From contig NZ_JAQOTJ010000016.1 of assembly GCF_028401955.1 (NCBI RefSeq), forward strand, positions 37,376-101,375: a stretch of DNA of 64,000 nucleotides. The letters are read 5' to 3'. The position numbers and the translations under genes are program-made. Under the pieces are notes generated by a model that was not told the origin of the DNA, did not search any database, and saw nothing but the letters and a program-made list of their open reading frames with translations. Shown here one piece after another: positions 38,294 through 46,413 of this stretch (within the stretch, counting starts at the first letter, position 1; each line of letters starts with the position of its first letter). This DNA is from Bacillus sp. BP-3 (GTDB lineage: Bacteria; Bacillota; Bacilli; Bacillales; Bacillaceae_G).

Positions 38294-38671
38294 CTATTTT
38301 TCTTCATTTACGTGCTCAAATGCTTGCTCAAAAATATGAATAACATGATGGTCTGCAAGTGAATAATACACTACTTTTCCCTCTTTACGATTTTTAACAA
38401 GCTTCGCTTGCTTTAATACGCGTAATTGATGGGAAATAGACGACTGCGTCATTCCGAGTAAATATGCTAAATCACATACGCACATTTCTGCTTCAAATAA
38501 GGCGTGTAAAATACGTGTGCGCGTACGGTCTCCTAATACTTTAAATAATTCTGCTACTTGACTTAAGCTATCATCCTGTGGAATTGTTTGTTGTACTTTT
38601 TCAATAACTTCTTGATGAATGACATTTTGTAAACACGTTTCTTCATTTGTTTCTACTTTCTGTTCCGTCAC
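38294..38671 (-). CDS. cadC: CadC-type ArsR/SmtB metal-sensing repressor
   Basis: 125 residues. A Cys-bearing N-terminal arm (NEETCLQNV) and the alpha-3 motif AEMCVCDLAYLLG supply the thiolate site for Cd/Pb. A helix-turn-helix (QSSISHQLRVLKQ) and a wing (RKEGKVVYYSL) follow, with His residues in the last helix (DHHVIHIFEQAFEH) that match the second zinc site of the family. It represses cadCA until metal binds. Two operator palindromes lie just upstream. Confidence 0.92.
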   Translation of the reverse strand: MTEQKVETNEETCLQNVIHQEVIEKVQQTIPQDDSLSQVAELFKVLGDRTRTRILHALFEAEMCVCDLAYLLGMTQSSISHQLRVLKQAKLVKNRKEGKVVYYSLADHHVIHIFEQAFEHVNEEK

Positions 38672-38695
38672 AATAGCTCACCTCTTCACTTGAAC

Positions 38696-38715
38696 ATATG
38701 AATAATTGTTCATAT
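38696..38715. promoter_or_regulatory. CadC operator 1
   Basis: ATATGAATAATTGTTCATAT is a 20-bp imperfect palindrome of the SmtB/ArsR type, 25 bases upstream of cadC. Confidence 0.75.
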
Positions 38716-38731
38716 GTGTTATATTTTTATT

Positions 38732-38751
38732 ATATGAGTGATTGTTCATAT
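38732..38751. promoter_or_regulatory. CadC operator 2
   Basis: ATATGAGTGATTGTTCATAT repeats operator 1 at a 36-base spacing, nearer to the divergent methyltransferase gene. Confidence 0.72.
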
Positions 38752-38811
38752 GTGTCAATAATTTCCGCGCTTTATTTTTTAACATTGTATATAGAAATGG
38801 AGAAAAACGTT

Positions 38812-39432
38812 ATGAAAAATAAACAAAACAAAAAAATTTATAAAGTTTGGTCGACATTTTATGATTTGTTCATGCAAAATCGTTTCTTTATTAAGGCAAG
38901 GAAACGAGCCTTTTCTCTTGTACCTTTTACAAAAAATCAACAAGTATTATTAGTTGGCATCGGTACAGGGCAAGATATCCCACTTCTTCCGAACAATACC
39001 CTCATCACTGGAATCGACCTCTCAGATCATATGTTAGCGCAAGCGAAACGGAAATATCCTTATCCTCACGTTGTATATCAACAAATGAATGCTGAAGAGC
39101 TTACATTTCCAGACAATTCATTTGACCTTGTTATTTTAAACCTCATTTTAAGTGTTGTTGAACATCCTCATATTGCACTTTCAGAAGCATTACGCGTTAT
39201 AAAAGACGGAGGAAACATCATTATCTTAGATAAATTTCTTTCTGAAGAAAAACAACTCTCTCCATTTAGAAAATTAATGAACCTATTTACTGAGAGACTT
39301 GGAACGAATATTAATCGTAAGTTGAGTGATATTATAGGAACATTACCGCTTACCATTCAATATGAAGAACCAGCTATTTTTCACGGTAATTATCGCATTG
39401 TGCTTTTAAAAAATGAAAAAAAGAACCGCTGA
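38812..39432 (+). CDS. Class I SAM-dependent methyltransferase (PmtA/UbiE-like)
   Basis: 206 residues from the ATG at 38812 (GGAG upstream); the longer frame starts inside the operator region. Motif I is VLLVGIGTGQDI, followed by ITGIDLSDHML and FDLVILNLILSVVEHP. The C-terminal part (LGTNINRKLSDI) resembles phospholipid N-methyltransferase-like proteins. It is divergent from cadC and shares the operator region, so it may respond to metals. Substrate unknown. Confidence 0.8.
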   Translation: MKNKQNKKIYKVWSTFYDLFMQNRFFIKARKRAFSLVPFTKNQQVLLVGIGTGQDIPLLPNNTLITGIDLSDHMLAQAKRKYPYPHVVYQQMNAEELTFPDNSFDLVILNLILSVVEHPHIALSEALRVIKDGGNIIILDKFLSEEKQLSPFRKLMNLFTERLGTNINRKLSDIIGTLPLTIQYEEPAIFHGNYRIVLLKNEKKNR

Positions 39433-39445
39433 ACGGTTCTTTCTT
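39418..39445. terminator. Bidirectional terminator
   Basis: AAAGAACCG with CGGTTCTTT, overlapping the methyltransferase end. Confidence 0.88.
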
Positions 39446-40005
39446 CATTTTTTAGACTTAACTGCATCGACAATTAATGAAACAAAACCAAGTTGTCCAT
39501 CTTGATTGCGATGATCAAAACGTTTAGAGCGGTAAATAAAGCCGTCTTTCTCATTCCAGTCATTATAATGAAATTCTCCGTTTTCATCACAGTACTCCAG
39601 TAACTTCACTTCAAAGCCAGCTTCTTCAAACATTGAAGTCATCGTTTTATAGTTATGGACAATTTTGTGGCTCGCTGCTGGATGATCTAATGGGCCTGGT
39701 CCGCCGACTTGTACGCCTGCTTGATAATCTTTATCTGGGAAAAATGCATCTGGTACCCCGCAGCGAAGATAACCACCCGGCTGTAAAAATTCATAACAAA
39801 TTTTTGCAGCTTCTCTTCCTTCTTCATATGTTAAATGCTCCCACACATGCTCTGCTAAGATTGCTTCTATAGAGTTTGGAGCAAATTGTTTCGTCCAATC
39901 TTCCCTTTTCAGTAAATTTAGTTCATTTTCTTGTGTATGTAACCACCCTGGATTATTGTTATATCCTTCCGCACCAACTACAACTTTTACTCCTTCTTTT
40001 GCCAC
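39445..40005 (-). CDS. Predicted SAM-dependent methyltransferase-like protein
   Basis: 186 residues from the GTG at 40005, which has AAGGGGG upstream; an ATG at 40038 has a weak site and is the alternative. It lacks a clear glycine-rich motif I but has the later methyltransferase features: SIEAILAEHVWEHLTYEEG, LQPGGYLRCGVPDAFF and the segment HKIVHNYKTMTSMFEEAGF. This shape is seen in COG4627-like proteins. Substrate unknown. Single gene. Confidence 0.65.
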   Translation of the reverse strand: MAKEGVKVVVGAEGYNNNPGWLHTQENELNLLKREDWTKQFAPNSIEAILAEHVWEHLTYEEGREAAKICYEFLQPGGYLRCGVPDAFFPDKDYQAGVQVGGPGPLDHPAASHKIVHNYKTMTSMFEEAGFEVKLLEYCDENGEFHYNDWNEKDGFIYRSKRFDHRNQDGQLGFVSLIVDAVKSKK

Positions 40006-40082
40006 CTTTATTATCCCCCTTTTCCATTTTTTCGACATAAATACTTCTATGAGATTTCCTAAAACTCCTTCAAAAACATAAA

Positions 40083-40116
40083 AAAGCCTTATGCGCTCCC
40101 CAACGCATAAGGCTAT
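40083..40116 (-). terminator. Terminator of the amino acid permease gene
   Basis: AGCCTTATGCG with CGCATAAGGCT; a T run follows on the minus strand. Confidence 0.9.
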
Positions 40117-40122
40117 ATCCCT

Positions 40123-41538
40123 TTAATTTGCTTGTTTTAAATGATCTTGCGAACTTTTATCTTGTTGCAGGTGGCTATGTTTCTTAGAGTATACGAAGTA
40201 TACGATAATTCCTAGTACAAGCCAAGCACCGAAGTATAACCATGTTGTAAGCGGTAGGTTGACCATTAAGAACAGACAACATGCGATTGAAATAATTGGC
40301 AATACAGGCACAAGCGGTACCATAAAGCCACGTTGTAATTTCGGATGTGTTTTACGAAGGATCAGTACAGAAACACCTACCATCGCAAATGTTAATAACG
40401 CTCCAATATTCGCTAAATTTGACAATTCTTTTAAATCGACAAATCCGGCAATTAAAGCACTTCCGATACCTGTTAACCAAGTTGAAAATACCGGAGCTTC
40501 TGTTTTTTCGTTAATTTTCGCAAATGACTTTGGAAGTAAACCATCACGGCTCATCGCAAAGAATACACGTGTTGTCGCGTAAATATAAGCGAAAATTACG
40601 GCCATAATACCAATCACTGCACCAATTGCAATCACACCTGCTACTTTATCTTGTCCAACAACTTCTAATACGTAAGACATCGCTTCTGGTACATTTAATT
40701 CTTTGTATGACACCATTCCTGTCATAACAAGACAAACTGCAATATAAATAACTGTACAAATAGCAAGCGATGCAATAATACCAATTGGTAAATCACGTTG
40801 TGGATTTTTTACTTCTTCAGCTGAAGTTGCTAATGCATCAAATCCTAAGAAAGCAAAGAATACTGCAGCTCCCCCAGCAAAAATTCCACTTAAACCATAC
40901 GGTGCAAATGGTGTCCAGTTTACTGGTTTTACATAGAACACACCAACTGCAATAAACAATACAACAATACTAATTTTAATTAATACCATTGCATTATTTA
41001 CACGTTTACTTTCTTTCGTACCGCGAGATAGTAACCATGTTAACACTAGCGTAATGCCTACTGCTGGAAGGTTCACAATTCCGCCTTGAGATGGAATCGT
41101 TAACAATTGTTTCGGAATTTCTATTCCTAATCCACTTACTAAGTTATTAAAGTAACCCGTCCAACCACCGGCTACCGCTGCCGTTGTTAAAACGTAAACT
41201 GACAATAATGTCCATCCCATTAAATGCGCAACAAATTCTCCAATCGTTGCATATGCATACGTGTATACACTTCCTGATACAGGAAGTGCTGTTGCAACTT
41301 CTGCATAACATAATGCTGCAAAGCCACAAACAATCGCAGCAATCATAAACGAGAAAATAACAGCTGGACCAGCATCTCTTGCTGCTACTAATCCAGTTAA
41401 TACAAGTACTCCTGTACCGATAATCGCTCCAATTCCTAGCATCGTTAAGTCAAATGCCCCTAATGTTTTTGTCAAAGTTTTACTTTGACTTTGGCTTAAC
41501 AATTGTGTCACGGATTTCTTTTTAAATAAGTTGGCCAC
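40123..41538 (-). CDS. APC-family amino acid permease
   Basis: 471 residues, 12 membrane segments. Helix 1 has the unwound substrate site GIGAIIGTGVLVLTG, and helix 6 has FFAFLGFDALATSAEEVKNP. It most resembles the YfnA/cationic amino acid transporter branch. It is downstream of ald on the same strand but behind ald's terminator, so it is probably expressed separately. The substrate is not established; alanine or a branched-chain or cationic amino acid are all possible. Confidence 0.87.
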   Translation of the reverse strand: MANLFKKKSVTQLLSQSQSKTLTKTLGAFDLTMLGIGAIIGTGVLVLTGLVAARDAGPAVIFSFMIAAIVCGFAALCYAEVATALPVSGSVYTYAYATIGEFVAHLMGWTLLSVYVLTTAAVAGGWTGYFNNLVSGLGIEIPKQLLTIPSQGGIVNLPAVGITLVLTWLLSRGTKESKRVNNAMVLIKISIVVLFIAVGVFYVKPVNWTPFAPYGLSGIFAGGAAVFFAFLGFDALATSAEEVKNPQRDLPIGIIASLAICTVIYIAVCLVMTGMVSYKELNVPEAMSYVLEVVGQDKVAGVIAIGAVIGIMAVIFAYIYATTRVFFAMSRDGLLPKSFAKINEKTEAPVFSTWLTGIGSALIAGFVDLKELSNLANIGALLTFAMVGVSVLILRKTHPKLQRGFMVPLVPVLPIISIACCLFLMVNLPLTTWLYFGAWLVLGIIVYFVYSKKHSHLQQDKSSQDHLKQAN

Positions 41539-41560
41539 GACTCTTGCCCCCTTTTCTAGT

Positions 41561-41594
41561 TAAAAAGAGCTAAGAGGCACTTCTCTTAGCTCTC
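41561..41594 (-). terminator. Terminator of ald
   Basis: AGAGCTAAGAG with CTCTTAGCTCT followed by T on the minus strand. Confidence 0.9.
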
Positions 41595-41629
41595 ATCTTG
41601 TTGTATGAAAATATTGTTCGATATTTAGA

Positions 41630-42763
41630 TTAGCAAGATACTGCTTCTGCTTCTAATAATTCTTTTGCTGCTTTATATTCTACACCGTGTGCTTCTGCAA
41701 CTGCTTCGAATGTTACATAGCCTTCTAATGCGTTAATACCTTTTAATAATGCAGAGTTTTCTAAGCAAGCTTTTTTATAGCCTTTGTTTGCAATTTGTAC
41801 TGCATATGGTACTGTAACATTTGTTAATGCAAGTGTAGATGTACGTGGAACCGCACCAGGCATGTTTGCAACTGCATAGTGAACTACGCCGTGTTTTTCA
41901 TAAGTTGGGTTGTCATGTGTTGTAATACGGTCAGTTGTTTCGAAAATACCACCTTGGTCGATCGCGATATCAACTACAACGGAACCTGGCTCCATAGACT
42001 TGATCATTTCTTCTGTTACAAGTTTCGGTGCTTTTGCTCCTGGAATTAATACTGCACCGATTACAAGATCAGACTCTTTTACAGCTTGTGCAATATTGTA
42101 AGGATTAGACATTAAAGTTGTCACTTGATTACCGAAAATATCATCTAATTGACGAAGACGATCTGCACTTAAGTCGATAACCGTTACGTCAGCACCTAAA
42201 CCAACTGCAATTTTAGCAGCATTTGTACCAGCTTGTCCACCACCGATAATTGTTACTTTACCGCGTTTTACGCCTGGAACACCTGCTAATAAAATACCTT
42301 TTCCACCTTTATTTTTCTCAAGGAATTGTGCACCAAGTTGTGCTGCCATACGACCAGCAACTTCACTCATAGGTGCTAACAATGGTAAAGAACGATTTTC
42401 TAATTGAACTGTTTCGTAAGCGATTGCTGCTACTTTATTTTCAATTAATGCTTTTGTTAATTCTGGTTCTGGAGCTAAGTGTAAATAAGTAAATAGAACT
42501 AAACCTTCACGGAAATATTTATATTCGCTTGCAATTGGCTCTTTAACTTTCATTACCATTTCCATAGCCCAAGCTTCTTCAGCTGTTTCTACGATTTTTG
42601 CTCCTGCTTCTACATATTGCTCATCAGGAAAACCTGATCCTAATCCTGCACCCTTTTGAATGAATACTTCGTGATTGTTACGAATTAAATGTACAACACC
42701 AGCCGGTGTCATAGCTACACGGTTTTCGTTGTTTTTAATTTCTGCTGGTACCCCAATACGCAT
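41630..42763 (-). CDS. ald: Alanine dehydrogenase
   Basis: 377 residues. NAD-dependent, L-alanine + NAD to pyruvate + ammonia + NADH. Features: [20 protein letters not shown], the substrate Lys and His (MKVKEP and FTYLHLAPE), the Rossmann motif [17 protein letters not shown], and [15 protein letters not shown] precedes the ATG. It supports growth on alanine and spore development in Bacillus. A perfect cre match overlaps its promoter region. Confidence 0.95.
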   Translation of the reverse strand: MRIGVPAEIKNNENRVAMTPAGVVHLIRNNHEVFIQKGAGLGSGFPDEQYVEAGAKIVETAEEAWAMEMVMKVKEPIASEYKYFREGLVLFTYLHLAPEPELTKALIENKVAAIAYETVQLENRSLPLLAPMSEVAGRMAAQLGAQFLEKNKGGKGILLAGVPGVKRGKVTIIGGGQAGTNAAKIAVGLGADVTVIDLSADRLRQLDDIFGNQVTTLMSNPYNIAQAVKESDLVIGAVLIPGAKAPKLVTEEMIKSMEPGSVVVDIAIDQGGIFETTDRITTHDNPTYEKHGVVHYAVANMPGAVPRTSTLALTNVTVPYAVQIANKGYKKACLENSALLKGINALEGYVTFEAVAEAHGVEYKAAKELLEAEAVSC

Positions 42764-42840
42764 AATAAAATGCCCCCTTATAATTAACAGAAAAAAGTAA
42801 TTCTTTTTTCTTTTTGTAATAGTGAATAACTTATGAACTT

Positions 42841-42877
42841 ATTCTAGCATAACTTCCCATTCATGAAAACGCTATCA
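42841..42877 (-). promoter_or_regulatory. ald promoter with perfect cre site
   Basis: On the minus strand TGATAGCGTTTTCA (42864-42877) matches all defined positions of the CcpA cre consensus. The extended -10 box TGCTAGAAT ends at 42841. The cre would cover the -35 region. Confidence 0.7.
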
Positions 42878-43220
42878 TATAAAAAAATAAAAGTTTTTAT
42901 ATTTAAAATAGTGTAAATAATAAAAACTATTTTTATTCTGATATATGTATTCTTATTCTATTTTTTCATGCTACATTTATTATTTTTAGAAATTTTTTTA
43001 GTGAATAAATATTATACAAAATGCCACCCATACTCTTTATAAACTATCAATTAATAACTTATAAAACATTAACAACTTGTTGTATATGTATTTCTCAATA
43101 TAACTTATGCGGTTCCCATTTCATTTTTCGACATATTAATCCTCCAATCGTTTTTTCACCTATACGTATGAAATAACAAAGGCCTATCCCCGTTTGGAAT
43201 AAGCCTGGTAAAATTGCATA
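42878..43220. other. AT-rich intergenic region upstream of ald
   Basis: No ordinary gene. A 9-codon minus-strand frame (43105-43134) has an unusually good GGAGG site; it may be a leader peptide or a gene remnant. An imperfect hairpin lies near 43181-43206. Confidence 0.4.
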
Positions 43221-43420
43221 TTATATATCTACTTGGATTTTTTAACATCTAAGTTGCTGTTATGTAAAGCAAAAGTGATATGCTACTTGTTTGTTCACTT
43301 TGTTTTCACATTGCCTGTGGCAGGAAAGGGCCCTAACCGTTTCTATACATGGCCAGATGCTCTCGCTCGCCTGAAAAAAAAGAGGGTTTTTATGTTGATT
43401 TTTTATTTGTACTTATATGT
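43221..43420 (-). repeat. Repeat family A, copy 3
   Basis: Reverse orientation, full length: TTTTAACATCTAAGTTGCTG at one end, the CTAACCG to CATGGCCAG core, and GTTTTTATGTTGATTTT at the other. Confidence 0.8.
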
Positions 43421-43437
43421 TATCCACCACAGTTGTA

Positions 43438-43503
43438 TTAAAGAATTGTAGCAATATCCTTCATACTGTCTAAAATATAATCCGCTTCCTCTAAACCTTC
43501 ATG
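43438..43503 (-). pseudogene. Remnant of a HAD-type hydrolase gene
   Basis: The minus strand encodes the C-terminal-looking peptide HEGLEEADYILDSMKDI, then ATIL and a stop, with no start or upstream domain. The ADYILDSM pattern is common at the end of HAD phosphatases. It looks like the tail of a deleted gene beside the repeat. Confidence 0.5.
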
Positions 43504-43516
43504 TCATATTTTCTTC

Positions 43517-44149
43517 TTACTTGTAACGTTGTGATGAATTGGATTCATAAACCATCAAATATTGCAATAGTTCCTTATAATCACTCCAGCTATTCACATC
43601 ATAAAAAAGGGCCGGTTCTTCATACGATATCGTTATCCCCTTTATAAATGACTTTTGAAAAATAGCGCGTGCTCCTTGATCGCCTTCTAATGTTTGCAAG
43701 AATGGGAATGTTTTCTTCGCAAACAAAACAGGCGGTCTGACAATGCCGCGATGTTTTGCGGCTACATAATAGACCGTTTTATGTCGTTTGTAACAATCTA
43801 TTAATTCATTAATTACCTCTGTTTTAATAAAGGGTTGATCAGCAAGTAAAACAACAATCCCATCCGCTTTCATATGCATTGCTTTCTGAACACCGCAGCG
43901 CAGTGAATGCGATTGTCCTTGAATAGAATCAACACAAGGATGAATATGTACATTCTTTTGTTGTAATGATTGCAGGGCCCAGCTCGCATCATTTGTGACA
44001 ATAATCATACCTGCGAGGTTGGAAGACAGGGCTGCTTTGAGGGCTGCATTACCAAGTGGTTCATTATGGAAAGGAAGAGAAAGTTTATGGATTCCCGGTC
44101 CCATTCGTTTACTATTTCCAGCCGCCAAGTATACACCAATAATTTTCAT
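43517..44149 (-). CDS. MobA-like nucleotidyltransferase (molybdenum cofactor, PucB/MocA type)
   Basis: 210 residues. NTP-transferase fold with LAAGNSKRMG (the usual LAAGxSxRMG), VLLADQPF and RPPVLF. In xanthine dehydrogenase operons such proteins attach a nucleotide to molybdopterin to complete the cofactor. It is the last gene of the operon, 1 base after the XdhC-type gene. Confidence 0.85.
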   Translation of the reverse strand: MKIIGVYLAAGNSKRMGPGIHKLSLPFHNEPLGNAALKAALSSNLAGMIIVTNDASWALQSLQQKNVHIHPCVDSIQGQSHSLRCGVQKAMHMKADGIVVLLADQPFIKTEVINELIDCYKRHKTVYYVAAKHRGIVRPPVLFAKKTFPFLQTLEGDQGARAIFQKSFIKGITISYEEPALFYDVNSWSDYKELLQYLMVYESNSSQRYK

Positions 44150-44150
44150 C

Positions 44151-45107
44151 TCACTTCCCCCGTAATTGCCCTATGATTTCAGCCATGATACTAATAGAAA
44201 TTTCACCCGGACCTTGTGCACCAATTGAAATTCCAACAGGATAATGGAGATGATGAGGGATTACTCTCCCTTCTAATAAGCGCTCTGTACGATGACGCGG
44301 TCCTAAAACACCGATATAACGAACATTTTTTTCTAATAAGAGAGAGAGTAATTGCTGATCTTTTTCAAAGTGATGCGTCATAATGACAAGAAAATCACTT
44401 GGATGTAAGGAAAGGTTTTTAATCATTTTTACTGGAAACCCAACTACACATTCATCAGCATTTGGAAATTGATCAGTATTACATAGGCCTTCCCGCCAGT
44501 CGCAAACTGTTACAAAGAAGCTCGTTTCCTTCGCAAAACGAACGAGTGGCTTGGCATCTTCTCCTGCTCCAAAAATAAACAGGCGAGGCTTCGGTATAAA
44601 ATGTTGGCTATAATATGCATCTTGTAATCCATTTTTCAAATCAGTTACCTTCGGAATGGCCCCTTCCCAATCTCCAAGCGTATTTCCGTTATTATACAGA
44701 AGTGCAGTTTGCTCTAACGAAAGGTTTTTCACCATCCAAGCAGAGGAACCATTAGTAAGGTGAATATATAAGTCTTGTAAAATCGCTTTATAGGTATCAT
44801 CTATATGTTCCACTAATACATGAATAACACCATTACATCCTACTCCCCAAGACAAATCATCTTCTGCTTTCGTGTTAAATGTATGAATCGTCCACGTTTT
44901 ATGCTCCATAACATCTGCAGCATAGTAGAAAAGTTCTTCTTCAATGCACCCTGCACTTAACATTCCCACTTTTGTACCGTCTTCTTGAAACAGCATCATC
45001 GTTCCTTCTTTTCGATATGCTGATCCTTCAACATGAATAATTGTAGCTAACGCACAGCGTGTCTCACAACATAACAACGCTTCTAATACATCATATACGG
45101 AAGTCAT
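44151..45107 (-). CDS. XdhC/CoxI-family molybdoenzyme maturation protein
   Basis: 318 residues. The N-terminal XdhC domain has GSAYRKEGTMML and the cysteine in MLSAGCIEEEL; the C-terminal Rossmann domain has RLFIFGAGEDAKPLVRFA and YIGVLGPRHRTERLL. XdhC proteins hold and sulphurate the molybdenum cofactor before insertion into xanthine dehydrogenase. The start ATG overlaps the stop of the iron-sulphur subunit gene by ATGA. Confidence 0.88.
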   Translation of the reverse strand: MTSVYDVLEALLCCETRCALATIIHVEGSAYRKEGTMMLFQEDGTKVGMLSAGCIEEELFYYAADVMEHKTWTIHTFNTKAEDDLSWGVGCNGVIHVLVEHIDDTYKAILQDLYIHLTNGSSAWMVKNLSLEQTALLYNNGNTLGDWEGAIPKVTDLKNGLQDAYYSQHFIPKPRLFIFGAGEDAKPLVRFAKETSFFVTVCDWREGLCNTDQFPNADECVVGFPVKMIKNLSLHPSDFLVIMTHHFEKDQQLLSLLLEKNVRYIGVLGPRHRTERLLEGRVIPHHLHYPVGISIGAQGPGEISISIMAEIIGQLRGK

Positions 45108-45574
45108 TTTGAATCCCCTCGCTGCTTTTGTAATACAGACTTTACAGCTTCTTCAATCTCTTGATAACTCGTGCAACGGCAAATGTTAGAACTTAACCAT
45201 TCTTCAATTGTTCGATCATCTGCATCAGGCCTTTGCGACACAAGCCCGTGGCAATTCATAATAAATCCCGGTGTACAGTATCCGCATTGGAAAGCCTACT
45301 TCTCTTCAAAAGCTTGTTGAATAGGGGCTGATTGTAATCCCTCAATTGTGGTAACTTGCTTTCCAATTGCTTCAATAGCCAACATAATGCAAGACTTGAT
45401 TGGTATCCCGTCAACGAGAACTGTGCAAGCACCACAATCACCATTTTCACAGCCTGGCTTTGCTCCTGTTAAATCCAGTTCGTGACGTAATATATGTAAC
45501 AGCGTATCAGCCATTCTTGAGGCGACCTCTCGCGTTTCCCCATTTACATGTAGGATAAGCTGTACGTTCCTCAT
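45104..45574 (-). pseudogene. Xanthine-dehydrogenase-type [2Fe-2S] subunit gene with in-frame TAG
   Basis: The frame reads 92 codons, MRNVQLILHVNG onward, with the first cluster motif GCENGDCGACTVLVDG and the fourth Cys (KSCIMLA), and then meets TAG at 45296-45298. The same frame continues without shift for 63 codons: AFQCGYCTPGFIM and SSNICRCTSYQEI supply the second [2Fe-2S] cluster, ending at 45104. One base change (for example CAG or GAG to TAG) explains it. The truncated protein would lack the cluster that passes electrons from molybdenum, so the enzyme is likely inactive unless the stop is read through. Neighbours and spacing are intact, suggesting a recent event or a sequencing error. 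Confidence 0.88.
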
Positions 45575-46413
45575 TCTTCTTCCCCCTCTGCAAAATTTCG
45601 CAATAGATCTTGCAGTACAGATTGAAATACAAATGTCCGATAAGCACGCGAGCCTCTTATATCATCTAATACAGGAGCAGGAATATGGGTTAAAGCGCGT
45701 TGAATTCTTTCCTCAAATGGAATACGCTTATTATTTAAATCTACTTCCATCCGAAATGAACGAAATGGAAAAGCACATAAACCGCTGCACGCCATTCGAA
45801 TTTCGTCATCATATTTAATCGCCGCAACTGTTACGAGAGGATAATCAATTTTTTCTAGTTGGCGTTTCTTCACACTATAATATGGCGCAGTCACATATCG
45901 CCGCTCTGTAATCATTTGTACAAGAAACTCACCCTTTTGTAATTGTAGTGTTTTTATAAAAGATTGATGAGCAGGTACATATTTCATACCCTCTGTTCCT
46001 GCAATAACAAATGTACTATCAGCTAATAAAAACGGCAGTACAGCTTCCTTATAGCGAATCCTTCCCGCAACATTTCCGCCAATTGTAATTTTATTTCTTG
46101 CGGTGCGATCTGCGGCCCGGCCAGCAGTTTCCCCAAGAAGCGGAAAGACTTCCGCCTCTTGAACACTCGTTATCGTTAATGTTGCACCAAGTAAAAGTTT
46201 GTCACCCTGCCATTCACAAACATTACATTCCGAAATATCCTTTATATCAATAACAGCCTTCGTTCGAATTCGCTGCGAACGCCCCATCGTAATAATCTCT
46301 GTCCCGCCTCCATAGTAAAGCGGCTTCTTCCCCTCTTGATCTAGCTGGTGAAATAACCGAATAGCTTCTTGAATAGAATCTGGACGATAATACTCAAAAT
46401 CAAATGGTATCAT
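45571..46413 (-). CDS. Xanthine-dehydrogenase-type FAD-binding subunit
   Basis: 280 residues from the ATG at 46413, which overlaps the upstream stop by ATGA and has AAAAGGAGAAGGG before it. It has MIPFDFEYYRPDSIQEAIRL at the start, the flavin motifs YGGGTEI and TIGGNVAGRI, and the C-terminal CO-dehydrogenase flavoprotein domain. It would pass electrons from the iron-sulphur subunit to NAD or another acceptor. Confidence 0.9.
   Translation of the reverse strand: MIPFDFEYYRPDSIQEAIRLFHQLDQEGKKPLYYGGGTEIITMGRSQRIRTKAVIDIKDISECNVCEWQGDKLLLGATLTITSVQEAEVFPLLGETAGRAADRTARNKITIGGNVAGRIRYKEAVLPFLLADSTFVIAGTEGMKYVPAHQSFIKTLQLQKGEFLVQMITERRYVTAPYYSVKKRQLEKIDYPLVTVAAIKYDDEIRMACSGLCAFPFRSFRMEVDLNNKRIPFEERIQRALTHIPAPVLDDIRGSRAYRTFVFQSVLQDLLRNFAEGEEE

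Noticed and set aside
43233-43451. 72-codon open frame
   Set aside because: It lies almost wholly inside repeat copy A3; the similar frame at 55749-55955 is inside copy A6.
45256-45450. 64-codon frame overlapping the iron-sulphur subunit gene, suggesting a frameshift
   Set aside because: The original frame continues in phase after the TAG with the expected CGYC and CRC motifs, so the lesion is a nonsense codon and not a frameshift.
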